Shown here: positions 52,246-61,960 of the stretch, piece by piece
How positions within the stretch are numbered: the stretch's first letter is position 1
Layout of the letters: every line of letters begins with the position of its first letter
Assembly: GCA_016722525.1 (NCBI GenBank)
Contig: JADKJB010000001.1
Location: 124,001 to 188,000 of the forward strand
From: Bacteroidota bacterium
GTDB lineage: Bacteria > Bacteroidota > Bacteroidia > AKYH767-A > OLB10
Length of the DNA stretch: 64,000 bases
Direction: 5' to 3'
Notes under the pieces: generated by a model
What the model was told of the DNA's origin: nothing
Database searches by the model: none
The model's input: only the letters and a program-made list of their open reading frames with translations
Translations under genes and position numbers: made by a program

Positions 52246-53204
52246 ATGGCTAAACCGTTACCCGATTCCATTAATGAAAATGTGCTTTGTTCGGTAATGA
52301 GCACTATATTGTACTTCGACCTGTTTAAACATCCGCTTAAGCGTGATGAAATAATTGAATACACACATTTTCAATCAATTGTTTCCACCGAGCTGGATGC
52401 AGCTTTGGCATTTTTACAATCGAACCATATGCTTTATGAAAAAAACGGTTTTTATCTTCCCCATCAGCAATATGAAAATATTGAGAGGCGCATAAAAGGC
52501 AATGCGTTGGCAGATGCATCCTGGCAGCAGGCGATAAAAAAATCTATCCTGATAAGCCGGTTTCCATATGTCAGATCAGTGGTCATTTCAGGTTCATTAT
52601 CCAAAGGCTACATGGATGCAGAATCGGATATTGATTTTTTAATAATAACAGAACCTAAAAGACTGTGGCTCACACGTTCTTTGCTGGCATTTTACAAGAA
52701 ACTTTTCTCTTCAATTCTCACAAATTGTTTTGTGTAAATTACTTTCTTGACCTTGATAACTTAAAATTACCCGATAACAATTTGTTCATCGCTACAGAAC
52801 TATTGTTCGCCATACCTGTTTATAAACCGGAAGTGCATTACCAATTCGTAGAAAAAAACAACTGGTCAAAAAAATACTATCCCTCTATTCACCCAAAAGC
52901 ATTAAAAGACCAATTCGAAATACCCCCTGAACCTTCTTCAAAAATATTTTTGGAAAAAGCACTCAACGGAAAGATGGGTTTATTTTTAGATAAAACGCTG
53001 AGAAAACTTACCGTTGATTTTTGGCAAAAAAAGTTCCGTACTATGGAAAGAGCTCAATACAATCGAGATATGCAAGCTTCAGATGGCGTTTCAAAACATC
53101 ACCCAAATGGATTCCGCGATAGAGTTTTAACAGAACATCAAAAACAATTGGAAACTTTCAAGAAAAAAATAAATGAACTATTAATGCCAACTCCATCATC
53201 TTAG
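52246..53204 (+). CDS. Nucleotidyltransferase-fold protein
   Basis: About 320 residues after repair. The N-terminal half looks like a winged-helix region (STILYFDLFKHPLKRDEI). The middle has the polymerase-beta-type nucleotidyltransferase signature GSLSKGYMDAESDIDF, with GS and the DxD metal pair intact. The C-terminal half is helical and basic. The frame breaks near 52700, where a T4 run must be T5 (YKKLFLFNSHKL). It is immediately upstream of the B12-type radical SAM gene (stop at 53204, next start at 53209), so the two are probably cotranslated. Nucleotide and acceptor are unknown. Confidence 0.72.
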
Positions 53205-53208
53205 CCAA

Positions 53209-54550
53209 TTGAAAAACATCCTTTTTACGCACTCCTATTTTTTGCGATTTGATCCAAAACAGTGGTCGATTATGCAGCCGTATGCTCCATTGGGAACAAT
53301 TTATGCAGCCGCTGTTCTTAGAAAGGAAGGCTATAACGTGTCGTTATGGGATCCCATGTTTGCAACCTCTGCAAACGAGATAAAACCATCCATGTCGGCT
53401 CATCGTCCCGATGCTTTGATCATCTATGATGATGGTTTCAATTATCTGACAAAAATGTGTCTCACCAACATGAGAGAGGCTGCGTTTGAAATGTGTCACA
53501 TTGCCAAAGAGTTCGGAATACCTGTTTTTGTTTCCAGTTCTGACGCCGCTGATCATTATGAAAAGTACCTCGACCACGGAGCTACAGCAATTTTAAAAGG
53601 TGAAGGAGAAACTACCTTAACTGAAGTATTGCAACTTTATTTTAACGGCACAAAAGACTTCTCCTCTGTAGATGGTTTATTGTACCGGAGAGACGGCATA
53701 ACCATTACCAACAAACCAAGAGAAGTGCTCCGGATTTTGGATGAAATTCCATTCCCTGCATGGGACCTTGTTGATGTGGATAGTTACAAACAAGCATGGA
53801 TAAAAAACCATGGCTATTTTTCCATGAACATGAGCACCACACGAGGGTGCCCTTTCAAATGCAATTGGTGCGCGAAACCTATATACGGTAACCGTTACAA
53901 CTCCAGATCACCGGAAAATGTAGTTGAAGAAATAAAATTACTTAAACAAAAATATAATCCTGATCATTTATGGTACTGCGATGATATATTTGGTTTGAAA
54001 CCGGGATGGGTGAACAAATTTGCAGACCTCATTAATGAAAATAAAATTCAAATAAAATTCAAAATTCAAAGTCGGGTCGACTTACTCCTTCAGGAGAATA
54101 ATATCGCTGACCTGGCTCGTTCAGGATGCGAAAATGTATGGGTGGGTGCCGAATCAGGGTCTCAGAAGATACTGGATGCTATGGACAAAGGCACCAAGGT
54201 GGAGCAAATTAAAGAAGCTACCTTACTCTTAAAAAACATGGAATTAAACCTGCTTTCTTTCTTCAGTTTGGCTATCCGGGAGAGACCGAAGAAGACATCC
54301 AAAAACTATAGCCATGGTTATGGAGTTGCTTCCGGATGATGTTGGCATTTCAGTTTCTTATCCGTTGCCCGGCACAAAATTTTATGAGAATGTAAAACAC
54401 GAACTTAAGGAAAAAGCTAATTGGACCGACTCCGATGAATTGGCACTAATGTTCAGAAATACCTATCCATCCGACTACTACAAACACTTGCACAGATATG
54501 TTCATAAAAAGTACAGAAGACACCAGGGTGCCGAGTTATTAAAAAAATGA
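53209..54550 (+). CDS. B12-binding-domain radical SAM enzyme 1
   Basis: About 447 residues after repair. The N terminus (about 1-160) is a B12-type Rossmann domain (YAPLGTIYAAAVLRKEGYNV, ILKGEGETTL). The radical SAM core has the CxxxCxxC cluster at Cys214, Cys218 and Cys221 (TRGCPFKCNWC), then WYCDDIF and WVGAESGSQKILDAMDKG. The usual GGPE motif of the B12 domain, seen in the second copy, is replaced by SSSD here. The frame breaks near 54250, where one A must be added (MELKPAFFLQFGYPGETEED). The start is a TTG, supported by alignment with the intact paralogue. Class B methylases and cyclases of this type act on lipids, hopanoids, tetrapyrroles or antibiotics. Reaction unknown. Confidence 0.82.
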
Positions 54551-55496
54551 TATCAGGAAGTGAAACTGTTTCTATACAAAATATTAAACGAGCTGCAGGT
54601 ATTCTTTATCACATTCCAGGCGAATGGAATCATAGAAGAAAAATGAAATCAATTGCCGGTAAAGACACTAATCACCAGGAATTTTTCCATAATACTTCAA
54701 CAGCAGTAAAAGCATTTGATGACGTCGCAATCAATTACGACAAAGAATTTACTCATACTCGAACGGGCCAACTGCAACGCGAAGTTGTGCACAGATACCT
54801 TGAAAATAATTTAGATTCTGAAACTTATAAAAATGTTCTCGAGTTGAATTGCGGTACCGGTGAAGATGCAATTTGGCTTTCCCGAAAAGGGTACAAAGTT
54901 ACAGCAACTGATGTTTCTTCTGAAATGATTGCTATGGCAAAGTCAAAACAAACGGGTGCAAAAGAAAAAACAGAAATTAATTTTCTTCAATTGCCATTTT
55001 CAAAGCTCGACCAATTTAAAGATAACTCATTTGATCTCCTGTTTTCAAATTTCGGTGGCCTTAATTGTATTGATAGTGATGAAATAAGCATTTTATCAAA
55101 AGAAATTAACAGACTATTGAGACCCGGAGGAAAATTCATAGCTGTGCTGATGGGACGTAATTGTGTTCTAGAAAAATTTTACTTTACCTTAAAAGGAGAC
55201 AAACAAAATAAGTTAAGAAGGAGCTCCATTGCTCCTGTTAAAGCAAAAGTTGCAACTTCAGAAATCGACATCAGTTACTATGCGCCTAATGAATTTGCAA
55301 AATTACTGCACCCTTATTTTAATACTCCAACATTTATTCCGGTAGGACTATTTATTCCTCCCTCCTATTTAGAAAAACCCTTCACCTATATTCCCGGGTT
55401 CCAGCTTCAGCACGCATGCTGGAACGTTTTGCTTCTATCAATCCGGGATGGGCTGATTTTGCTGATCATTATCTTGCTGATTTCACAAAGCCATGA
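54547..55496 (+). CDS. Class I SAM methyltransferase between two radical SAM genes
   Basis: About 316 residues after repair. Motif I VLELNCGTGED, acidic VTATDVS, then SFDLLFSNFGGLNCI and the post-motif LLRPGGKFIAVLMG, a methyltransf_11/25-type enzyme. It starts 4 nt before the stop of the preceding gene and ends in ATGA overlapping the next start (55493), so the three are translationally coupled. The last ~30 residues read in another frame: adding one C near 55396 gives MLERFASINPGWADFADHY...KP and a stop at 55496. Substrate unknown. Confidence 0.8.
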
Positions 55497-56890
55497 AGAT
55501 TCTTTTAACTCACGCTTACTATCTGAACGAGGATCCGAAAGAACTTCAAATTATGAAGCCTTATGTTCCACTTGGAATACTTTATATTTCTGCATTTTTA
55601 GAGGAGCATAGCTTTCCTAACAGTGTATTCGATGCCACCTTTTCTGATTTTACTACACATAGCGAGGCACTTATACAGCAGCAACCTGATGTGGTAGCGA
55701 TTTACACCAATTTAATGACCAAACTTAATGTTTTACGATTAATACGGTTTATTAAAAACGAAAAATCATTGAGCCACACGAAAGTCATATTAGGCGGGCC
55801 TGAAGTAAAACACCATGCCGACAATTTTATACTACACGGTGCTGATTTTGTTGTGGTAGGAGAAGGAGAAGAAACTATGCTGGAATTGATAACTGCTATT
55901 GCAAATAACAACACGGACTATAAAGCGATCAATGGTTTAGTAATTAGTGAAAATGGCACTTCACATATTACAACTCCAAGAAACAACATTCGTGATATAA
56001 ATACACTTCCATTCCCTGCTAGAAAAAAAGTTGATTTGCAACGCTATTTTGATGCCTGGAAAGGTCGCCATGGGGAGAGTGCAATTTCTGTTAGCACCAT
56101 GCGTGGCTGCCCTTATACTTGCAAATGGTGCAGTCGTGCTGTTTACGGTCAAAGTTACCGTCGCAGAAATCCTGCCCTTGTTGTAAAAGAGTTGCAATCA
56201 CTTAAAGAAAATTATAATTTTGATACCATCTGGTTTGTAGATGATGTTTTTACCATTAGTCATAAATGGCTTAGTGAATTTAATGAGGAATTAAAGAAAG
56301 TAAATCTGAAAGTAAAATACGAATGCATCACAAGAGCGGACAGAATGAATGAGGAAGTGTTGCAACTCTTAAAAGAATCGGGTTGCTACCGGGTTTGGAT
56401 AGGTGCAGAAAGCGGTTCTCAAAAAATTATTGATGCCATGGATCGGCGTGTGGATGTGCAACAGGTTCGTGAGATGATAAGGAAGAGTAAAAATTTCGGA
56501 ATCCAATCGGGAACATTTATTATGATTGGTTATCCGGGAGAAACAGAAGCCGATTTGGTAGAGACGCTGCACCATCTGAAATCATCAAACCCCGATTATT
56601 ATACTATCACAGTGGCTTATCCAATCAAAGGTACTCCTTTGTATATCGAAACAGAACCTGATTTTACTGTGAAACCTGCGTGGGAAGAGGGATCCGACAG
56701 ACAAATTGACTTTAAGCGAAATTACCCGCGTAAATATTATGATTATGCTATCCGTTGGATTTACAATGAAGTAGCACTTCATAAAAACCAAACTAACAAT
56801 GGTTCATTTTTAATTACGGCCAAACATACTTTAAAAGCCGCTGCTGCTCGAGGAGCTATGACCCTTGTGAGAATGACCAACCAGGGATAG
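55493..56890 (+). CDS. B12-binding-domain radical SAM enzyme 2
   Basis: 465 residues, intact. The N-terminal B12-type domain has YVPLGILYISAFLEEHSFP, ILGGPEVKHHADNFI and VVGEGEETMLEL. The radical SAM core has Cys206, Cys210 and Cys213 (MRGCPYTCKWC), then FVDDVFT, WIGAESGSQKIIDAMD and FIMIGYPGETEADL. Paralogue of the enzyme at 53209, with the same order of motifs. Start ATG overlaps the stop of the methyltransferase. Together they form a two-radical-SAM, one-methyltransferase cassette. Related families include BchE, HpnP and P-methylases; I cannot assign one. Confidence 0.87.
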   Translation: MKILLTHAYYLNEDPKELQIMKPYVPLGILYISAFLEEHSFPNSVFDATFSDFTTHSEALIQQQPDVVAIYTNLMTKLNVLRLIRFIKNEKSLSHTKVILGGPEVKHHADNFILHGADFVVVGEGEETMLELITAIANNNTDYKAINGLVISENGTSHITTPRNNIRDINTLPFPARKKVDLQRYFDAWKGRHGESAISVSTMRGCPYTCKWCSRAVYGQSYRRRNPALVVKELQSLKENYNFDTIWFVDDVFTISHKWLSEFNEELKKVNLKVKYECITRADRMNEEVLQLLKESGCYRVWIGAESGSQKIIDAMDRRVDVQQVREMIRKSKNFGIQSGTFIMIGYPGETEADLVETLHHLKSSNPDYYTITVAYPIKGTPLYIETEPDFTVKPAWEEGSDRQIDFKRNYPRKYYDYAIRWIYNEVALHKNQTNNGSFLITAKHTLKAAAARGAMTLVRMTNQG

Positions 56891-56891
56891 G

Positions 56892-56920
56892 TTGATTTTA
56901 ACAGAAAGTTTGTAGTTTTG
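56892..56920 (+). promoter_or_regulatory. yebC promoter (TTG-N18-TAGTTTTG)
   Basis: Exact -7 box at 56913-56920 and TTG at 56892-56894 with an 18-nt spacer, 26 nt before the yebC start. It marks the end of the upstream operon. Confidence 0.78.
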
Positions 56921-56946
56921 AGCCAACAAATTATTATCTGAATTTT

Positions 56947-57653
56947 ATGGGACGCGCTTTCGAAAAACGTAAACACAAGATGTTCGCCAGATTTTCAAAA
57001 ATGGCGAAGCAATTTACCAGAATTGGAAAAGAAATAGCCATTGCTGTAAAAGCAAGTGGACCTGACCCCGACAATAATCCGAGGCTCAGGATGGTGATGG
57101 TGAATGCGAAAAGTTTGAACATGCCTAAGGATCGTGTAGATGCCGCAATAAAACGTGCAAGTTCTAAAGACACTGAAAGTTACGAAGAGGTTGTATATGA
57201 AGGATATGCACCACATGGGATTGCCATTTTGGTGGAATGTGCCACGGATAACAATACCAGAACCGTTGCCAATATAAGAATGTATTTTTCGCGCGCTAAC
57301 GGGGCTTTGGGCAAAACCGGATCACTTGATTTTTTATTCGATCGTAAAGGGATATTTAAATTAAAAAACACCGGAGTGAGTGTGGAAGATCTTGAACTGG
57401 ACTTGATTGATTATGGTGCGGAAGAAGTATTTGAGGACGAAGGTGATATTTTTGTTTACACGTCCTTCCAGAATTTTGGAGCGATGCAAAAAGCGCTGGA
57501 GGAGAAAAAATAGAAGTAATCAGCACAGAATTACAAAGAATTCCTACCAACCTGGTTGAATTAACGGAAGATCAACAAAAAGAGGTGGAAGTTCTGATTG
57601 AAAAGATTGAAGATGATGATGATGTTCAGGCAGTTTACCATAATCTTGCCTGA
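56947..57653 (+). CDS. yebC: YebC/PmpR family protein
   Basis: About 235 residues after repair. MGRAFEKRKHKMFARFSKMAKQ, NPRLRMVMVNAKSLNMPKDR and VYEGYAPHGIAILVE are family hallmarks. As sequenced it stops at 57513. Adding one A to an A6 run gives EEKKIEVISTELQRIPTN and continues to the stop at 57651-57653 with the expected C-terminal domain. The family includes a transcription regulator (PmpR) and translation factors that help ribosomes through proline stretches. Confidence 0.92.
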
Positions 57654-57689
57654 AAAATAAATTTTTATAAAAATGGTTGAAGTTTTTTG

Positions 57690-57719
57690 TTGAGGCCTAA
57701 ATCTATTCCATTAATTTTG
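57690..57719 (+). promoter_or_regulatory. pyrG promoter (TTG-N19-TAATTTTG)
   Basis: Exact -7 box at 57712-57719 and TTG at 57690-57692, spacer 19 nt, 20 nt before the GTG start of pyrG. Confidence 0.78.
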
Positions 57720-57739
57720 CGGTTGAAAATAAACTGCTT

Positions 57740-59357
57740 GTGGAAACAAAAACATCTCCGGTAAAATACATTTTCGTCACTGGTGGTGTCTCCTCCTCTC
57801 TCGGAAAAGGAATTATTTCAGCCTCATTAGCCAAACTACTTCAGGCCAGGGCTATACAGTTACCATCCAAAAATTAGACCCTTACATTAACATCGATCCC
57901 GGAACACTCAACCCTTATGAACATGGAGAGTGTTATGTGACTGATGACGGTGCTGAAACTGATTTGGATCTTGGCCATTATGAGCGATTCCTCAATGTCC
58001 CAACGTCCCAATCTAATAATGTTACCACCGGCAGGATTTACCAAACTGTAATTAATAAGGAGCGAGAAGGTGCCTACTTAGGTAAAACGGTTCAAGTTAT
58101 CCCTCATATCACTGATGAGATTAAGCATAGAATCAAACTACTTGGTGAAACAGGTCAATTTGAAGTAGTTATAACTGAAATTGGGGGAACGGTGGGCGAT
58201 ATTGAATCATTGCCTTTTATTGAGGCCGTGCGTCAAATGATCTGGGAAATGGGATCCAATTGCGCTGTCATACATTTAACACTGTTACCTTATTTAACAG
58301 TGACCGGAGAGTTAAAAACGAAGCCTACCCAGCACTCTGTCAAAACATTATTAGAATATGGTGTACAACCTGATATTCTGGTTTGCAGATCAGAAAACCT
58401 GTAAATCATGAAATTAGAAGAAAAATAGCACTTTTCTGTAATGTAAATGTGAATGCTGTAATCGAATCTATTGATGCCAGCACTATTTATGATGTGCCTT
58501 TATTGATGCTGAAAGAACAACTCGACAAAGTAGTTCTTGCTAAGTTGAAACTTCCATTGCGGCAAGAACCGGATATGGAAGGATGGAAAGCATTTCTCGG
58601 CAAGTTAAAAAATCCTACAGCGGAAGTCAGGGTTGGACTTATTGGCAAATATATTGAGTTAAAAGATGCTTACAAATCTATTGCCGAAGCATTAATTCAT
58701 GCTGGAGTAGCGAATGAAACCAAGGTTATTGTTGAATGGATCCATTCTGAGAAATTGGATGATAAAAACGTCGAAGAAAAACTCAGGGATTTACATGGAA
58801 TTCTGGTTGCACCCGGTTTTGGCGATCGTGGTATAGAAGGTAAAATCTCAGCTATTAAATTTGCCAGAGAGAGTAAGATTCCTTTTTTAGGCATTTGTTT
58901 GGGCATGCAATGTGCAGTTATTGAATTCAGCCGCAATGTTTTGGATATGCCAGGGGCGCATTCAACAGAAATGATGCCTGACACCAAATATCCGGTAATT
59001 GATATAATGCATGAACAAAAAAACATCACCCGCAAAGGTGGCACTATGCGTCTTGGAGAATTTCCATGCAATGTTTTAAAAAGTTCAAAAGCGTACCACA
59101 TTTATGGTAAATCGAGGATCAGTGAACGGCATCGCCACCGTTACGAATTCAATAACAAATACCAGAAGAAATTTGAAGAAGCGGGAATGATTGCGTCAGG
59201 GATAAATCCCAATGGTAACCTGGTTGAAATAATTGAATATAAAAATCATCCTTGGTTTGTGGGGGTACAGTTTCATCCTGAATACAAAAGTACCGTTGAA
59301 AGTCCGCATCCTTTGTTTGTTAAATTTGTGAAAGCAGCTTTAGATCACTCCCGATAA
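57740..59357 (+). CDS. pyrG: CTP synthase
   Basis: About 539 residues after repair. The synthetase domain has VTGGVSSSLGKGI and KLDPYINIDPGTLNPYEHGE. The glutaminase domain has GICLGMQ with the nucleophile Cys and HPEY near the C terminus. Converts UTP, ATP and glutamine to CTP. The frame breaks twice: near 57855 (GGG must be GGGG, QARGYTVTIQKLDP) and near 58395 (A4 must be A5, SEKPVNHEIRRK). Start is a GTG at 57740, supported by the promoter box and by MExKxxPVKYIFVTGG. Pyrimidine synthesis; single-copy essential gene, so the breaks are read as errors. Confidence 0.95.
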
Positions 59358-59377
59358 CTGCACCTTTGATAATTGAA

Positions 59378-59405
59378 TTGATGGTTGCTTTAATTACTAT
59401 CTTTG
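59378..59405 (+). promoter_or_regulatory. yidC promoter (TTG-N17-TATCTTTG)
   Basis: Exact -7 box at 59398-59405 and TTG at 59378-59380, spacer 17 nt, 18 nt before the yidC start. Confidence 0.75.
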
Positions 59406-59423
59406 CGCACTTATTTTACATGA

Positions 59424-61274
59424 ATGGATCGTAATTCAATTGCAGGACTCTTACTTATAGGGCTGATTCTCATAGGTTTCAGCATATGGAATCAGCCATC
59501 TACTGATGAGTTGGCCGCTCAGCAAAAACAAAAAGACTCTATTGAGGCTATAGCTAAAAATGAGGCTGAAATTCAAAAAAAATTACAGCCCGCCTCAAAA
59601 CAAATAACCTCTTTTACAGATACTCTTGCAAATGATACCTCATCTTTTGCAGATTCAACCAGGCAAATTCTTAGAGAAAACGAATTTGGAGCTTTTGCAG
59701 ATGCAGTTGTTGGAAAGGAGCAGTTTTTTACTCTTGAAAATGATGTTATCAAAGCAACATTTACCAACAAGGGTGGTCGGGTTCATTCTGTTGAACTTAA
59801 AAACTACAAAACTTTTGATCAAAAACCCCTTACCCTTTTTGATAGTGATTCAACTGTTTTCGGTTTAAACTTTTTTGCACAAAACAGAAATATTTCTACC
59901 GATAAATTATTTTTCGAACCGATTCCTGCCGGAAGAAATAAAATCTCCTTCAAGTTAAAAGCAACCGGATCCGGTTTTATTGAATATGCATATTCGTTAC
60001 CTGCAACCGGATACATGCTCGATTTCGACATTAATTTATCAGGCATGGAACAAGTTGTTGCTTCAAATATTAATTATCTGGAATTAGATTGGAGACAAAA
60101 TATTTATAAAAAAGAAAAAAGTGTTGAAGCGGAAAGAATTAACTCCACCATTTACTATAAATATCCTGACGAGCATGCCAATTATCTTTCTGAAACTGAA
60201 GACGACGAGGAAAAACTGGCAACAACTGTAAAATGGGTAGCTTTCAAGCAACAATATTTCAATACTACCCTCATTGCTAAAAATAATTTCGACAAACCAA
60301 CAAAAATTTCCACTATTCATCATGAGGGTAAAGATTCACTTGCAAAATCCATGCAAGCCAGCCTCACAATTCCTTATTCGCATAAACCATTTGAGAGCTT
60401 TGAAATGAGTTTTTATTTTGGTCCAAATCATTATCAAACACTTAAGCAATTTGATATTGGCATGGAGAAATTAGTACCACTTGGTTGGGGGATATTTGGT
60501 TGGGTAAATATGTTTATTGTTATTCCAATTTTTAATTTTCTGAATAAATTCGATCTTAATTATGGTATCATCATACTTATACTTACCATAGTAATTAAGT
60601 TGATGCTGCTGCCTTTCACTTATAAGGCTTATCTATCAACAGCGAAGATGAAAGTGTTAAAACCTGAAATGGATGAAATTCAGGCCAAGCATAAAGAGGA
60701 TCCTATGAAAAGTCAGCAAGAGTTGCTGGCCATGTATAAGAAAGCAGGAGTAAACCCATTAGGTGGTTGCTTGCCGATGGTTTTACAGATGCCCATACTT
60801 ATTGCGATGTTCCGCTTTTTCCCTGCATCCATTGAATTAAGGCAAGAGAGCTTTTTATGGGCAGATGATTTGTCGACTTACGATTCAATTCTGAATTTAC
60901 CTTTCAACATTCCTTTTTATGGTGATCACGTGAGTTTGTTCACCATTTTAATGACCATTTCAACGTTGATGTACACGTATCTCAACTCTCAAATGACAGC
61001 AGCCAACCCACAAATGAAATGGGTAATGTATTTGATGCCGGTGATGTTTCTTGGAATTTTCAATAACTATTCAGCAGGCTTGAGTTACTATTACTTCCTT
61101 GCTAATATGATCAGTTTCGGACAACAGTTTTTATTTAGGGCTGCGGTTGATGAGAAAGCGATTCATGCCAAGATACAGGAAAACAAAAAACGGCCTCAGG
61201 CAGCAACCAAATCCAAATTCCAGCAAAGGTTGGAACAGATGGCCAAGGACAGAGGTATTAATCCCAAGAAATAA
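59424..61274 (+). CDS. yidC: Membrane protein insertase YidC
   Basis: 616 residues, intact. N-terminal membrane helix (GLLLIGLILIGFSIW), a large periplasmic beta-sandwich domain, and the conserved five-helix insertase core from about residue 350 (PLGWGIFGW, KAYLSTAKMKVLKPEMDEI, NPLGGCLPMVLQMPILIAMF, NNYSAGLSYYYFLANMISF). The C-terminal tail is basic. Inserts inner-membrane proteins with or without SecYEG. Follows pyrG, from which it is separated by its own promoter. Confidence 0.97.
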   Translation: MDRNSIAGLLLIGLILIGFSIWNQPSTDELAAQQKQKDSIEAIAKNEAEIQKKLQPASKQITSFTDTLANDTSSFADSTRQILRENEFGAFADAVVGKEQFFTLENDVIKATFTNKGGRVHSVELKNYKTFDQKPLTLFDSDSTVFGLNFFAQNRNISTDKLFFEPIPAGRNKISFKLKATGSGFIEYAYSLPATGYMLDFDINLSGMEQVVASNINYLELDWRQNIYKKEKSVEAERINSTIYYKYPDEHANYLSETEDDEEKLATTVKWVAFKQQYFNTTLIAKNNFDKPTKISTIHHEGKDSLAKSMQASLTIPYSHKPFESFEMSFYFGPNHYQTLKQFDIGMEKLVPLGWGIFGWVNMFIVIPIFNFLNKFDLNYGIIILILTIVIKLMLLPFTYKAYLSTAKMKVLKPEMDEIQAKHKEDPMKSQQELLAMYKKAGVNPLGGCLPMVLQMPILIAMFRFFPASIELRQESFLWADDLSTYDSILNLPFNIPFYGDHVSLFTILMTISTLMYTYLNSQMTAANPQMKWVMYLMPVMFLGIFNNYSAGLSYYYFLANMISFGQQFLFRAAVDEKAIHAKIQENKKRPQAATKSKFQQRLEQMAKDRGINPKK

Positions 61275-61285
61275 TTTAGCAGGAA

Positions 61286-61816
61286 ATGAGTTTGATGAAT
61301 AGCAAAAGTTTTATTAAAATAATTTTGTTATTTTATAGTTTCTTGTTCCTATACGCTTGCACCGGTAGCAAAACAACCACTTCTCAGAACAACGATTTTC
61401 CTGGAGATGCAAGCGATTCACTTATTGCTTCGGTGGAGCGAACAAGGTGTTACGGTGTTTGTCCAAATTATAAAATACTTTTTTATCGTTCAGGTTATGT
61501 AATTTATGAAGGTTACGATCATGTAACTAAAATCGGACGTTATTATACTTTCATCAATAAAGATCAATTAAGCAGTATTGGAATAAAAGCGGAAGAAACC
61601 GGTTATTTCAACCTGAATGATTCCTATAAAAATCCTCATTTAACTGATTTTCCTACAATATATTCTGAAGTACGATTTCGAGGTAAAGTGAAGAAAATTA
61701 CCCGATATGATGCCGAACCCCCGGCAAATCTTGTAGAAATGGAGAATTACTTGGACAAGGTCATTCCTGAGGATCAATTATGGATAAAACATCCCATCCA
61801 GGACTTGAAGGAATAA
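61286..61816 (+). CDS. Lipoprotein with DUF6438-like domain
   Basis: 176 residues. Signal with lipobox FLYACTGS, so the mature protein begins at a lipid-modified Cys. The rest reads VERTRCYGVCPNYKILFYRSG, a Cys-containing motif of the DUF6438 family, followed by beta strands ending ITRYDAEPP. The family has no known function. Located 11 nt after yidC, so probably cotranscribed. The second ATG three codons later is an alternative start. Confidence 0.75.
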   Translation: MSLMNSKSFIKIILLFYSFLFLYACTGSKTTTSQNNDFPGDASDSLIASVERTRCYGVCPNYKILFYRSGYVIYEGYDHVTKIGRYYTFINKDQLSSIGIKAEETGYFNLNDSYKNPHLTDFPTIYSEVRFRGKVKKITRYDAEPPANLVEMENYLDKVIPEDQLWIKHPIQDLKE

Positions 61817-61894
61817 TTTTGTTTGTGAGTTTTCAGATAATTGCATTTTCTTCCACCATTTAAAAACCAATTCTTCTTTTCTGATTAAATTGTT

Positions 61895-61923
61895 TTGTAA
61901 TTTTTATAGAATAGTTACTTTTG
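61895..61923 (+). promoter_or_regulatory. Promoter (TTG-N18-TACTTTTG)
   Basis: Exact -7 box at 61916-61923 and TTG at 61895-61897, spacer 18 nt, 37 nt before the ATG at 61961. Confidence 0.8.
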
Positions 61924-61960
61924 GTCTAAGGAAGCCATCAAAGGACTTCTTACACTATTT

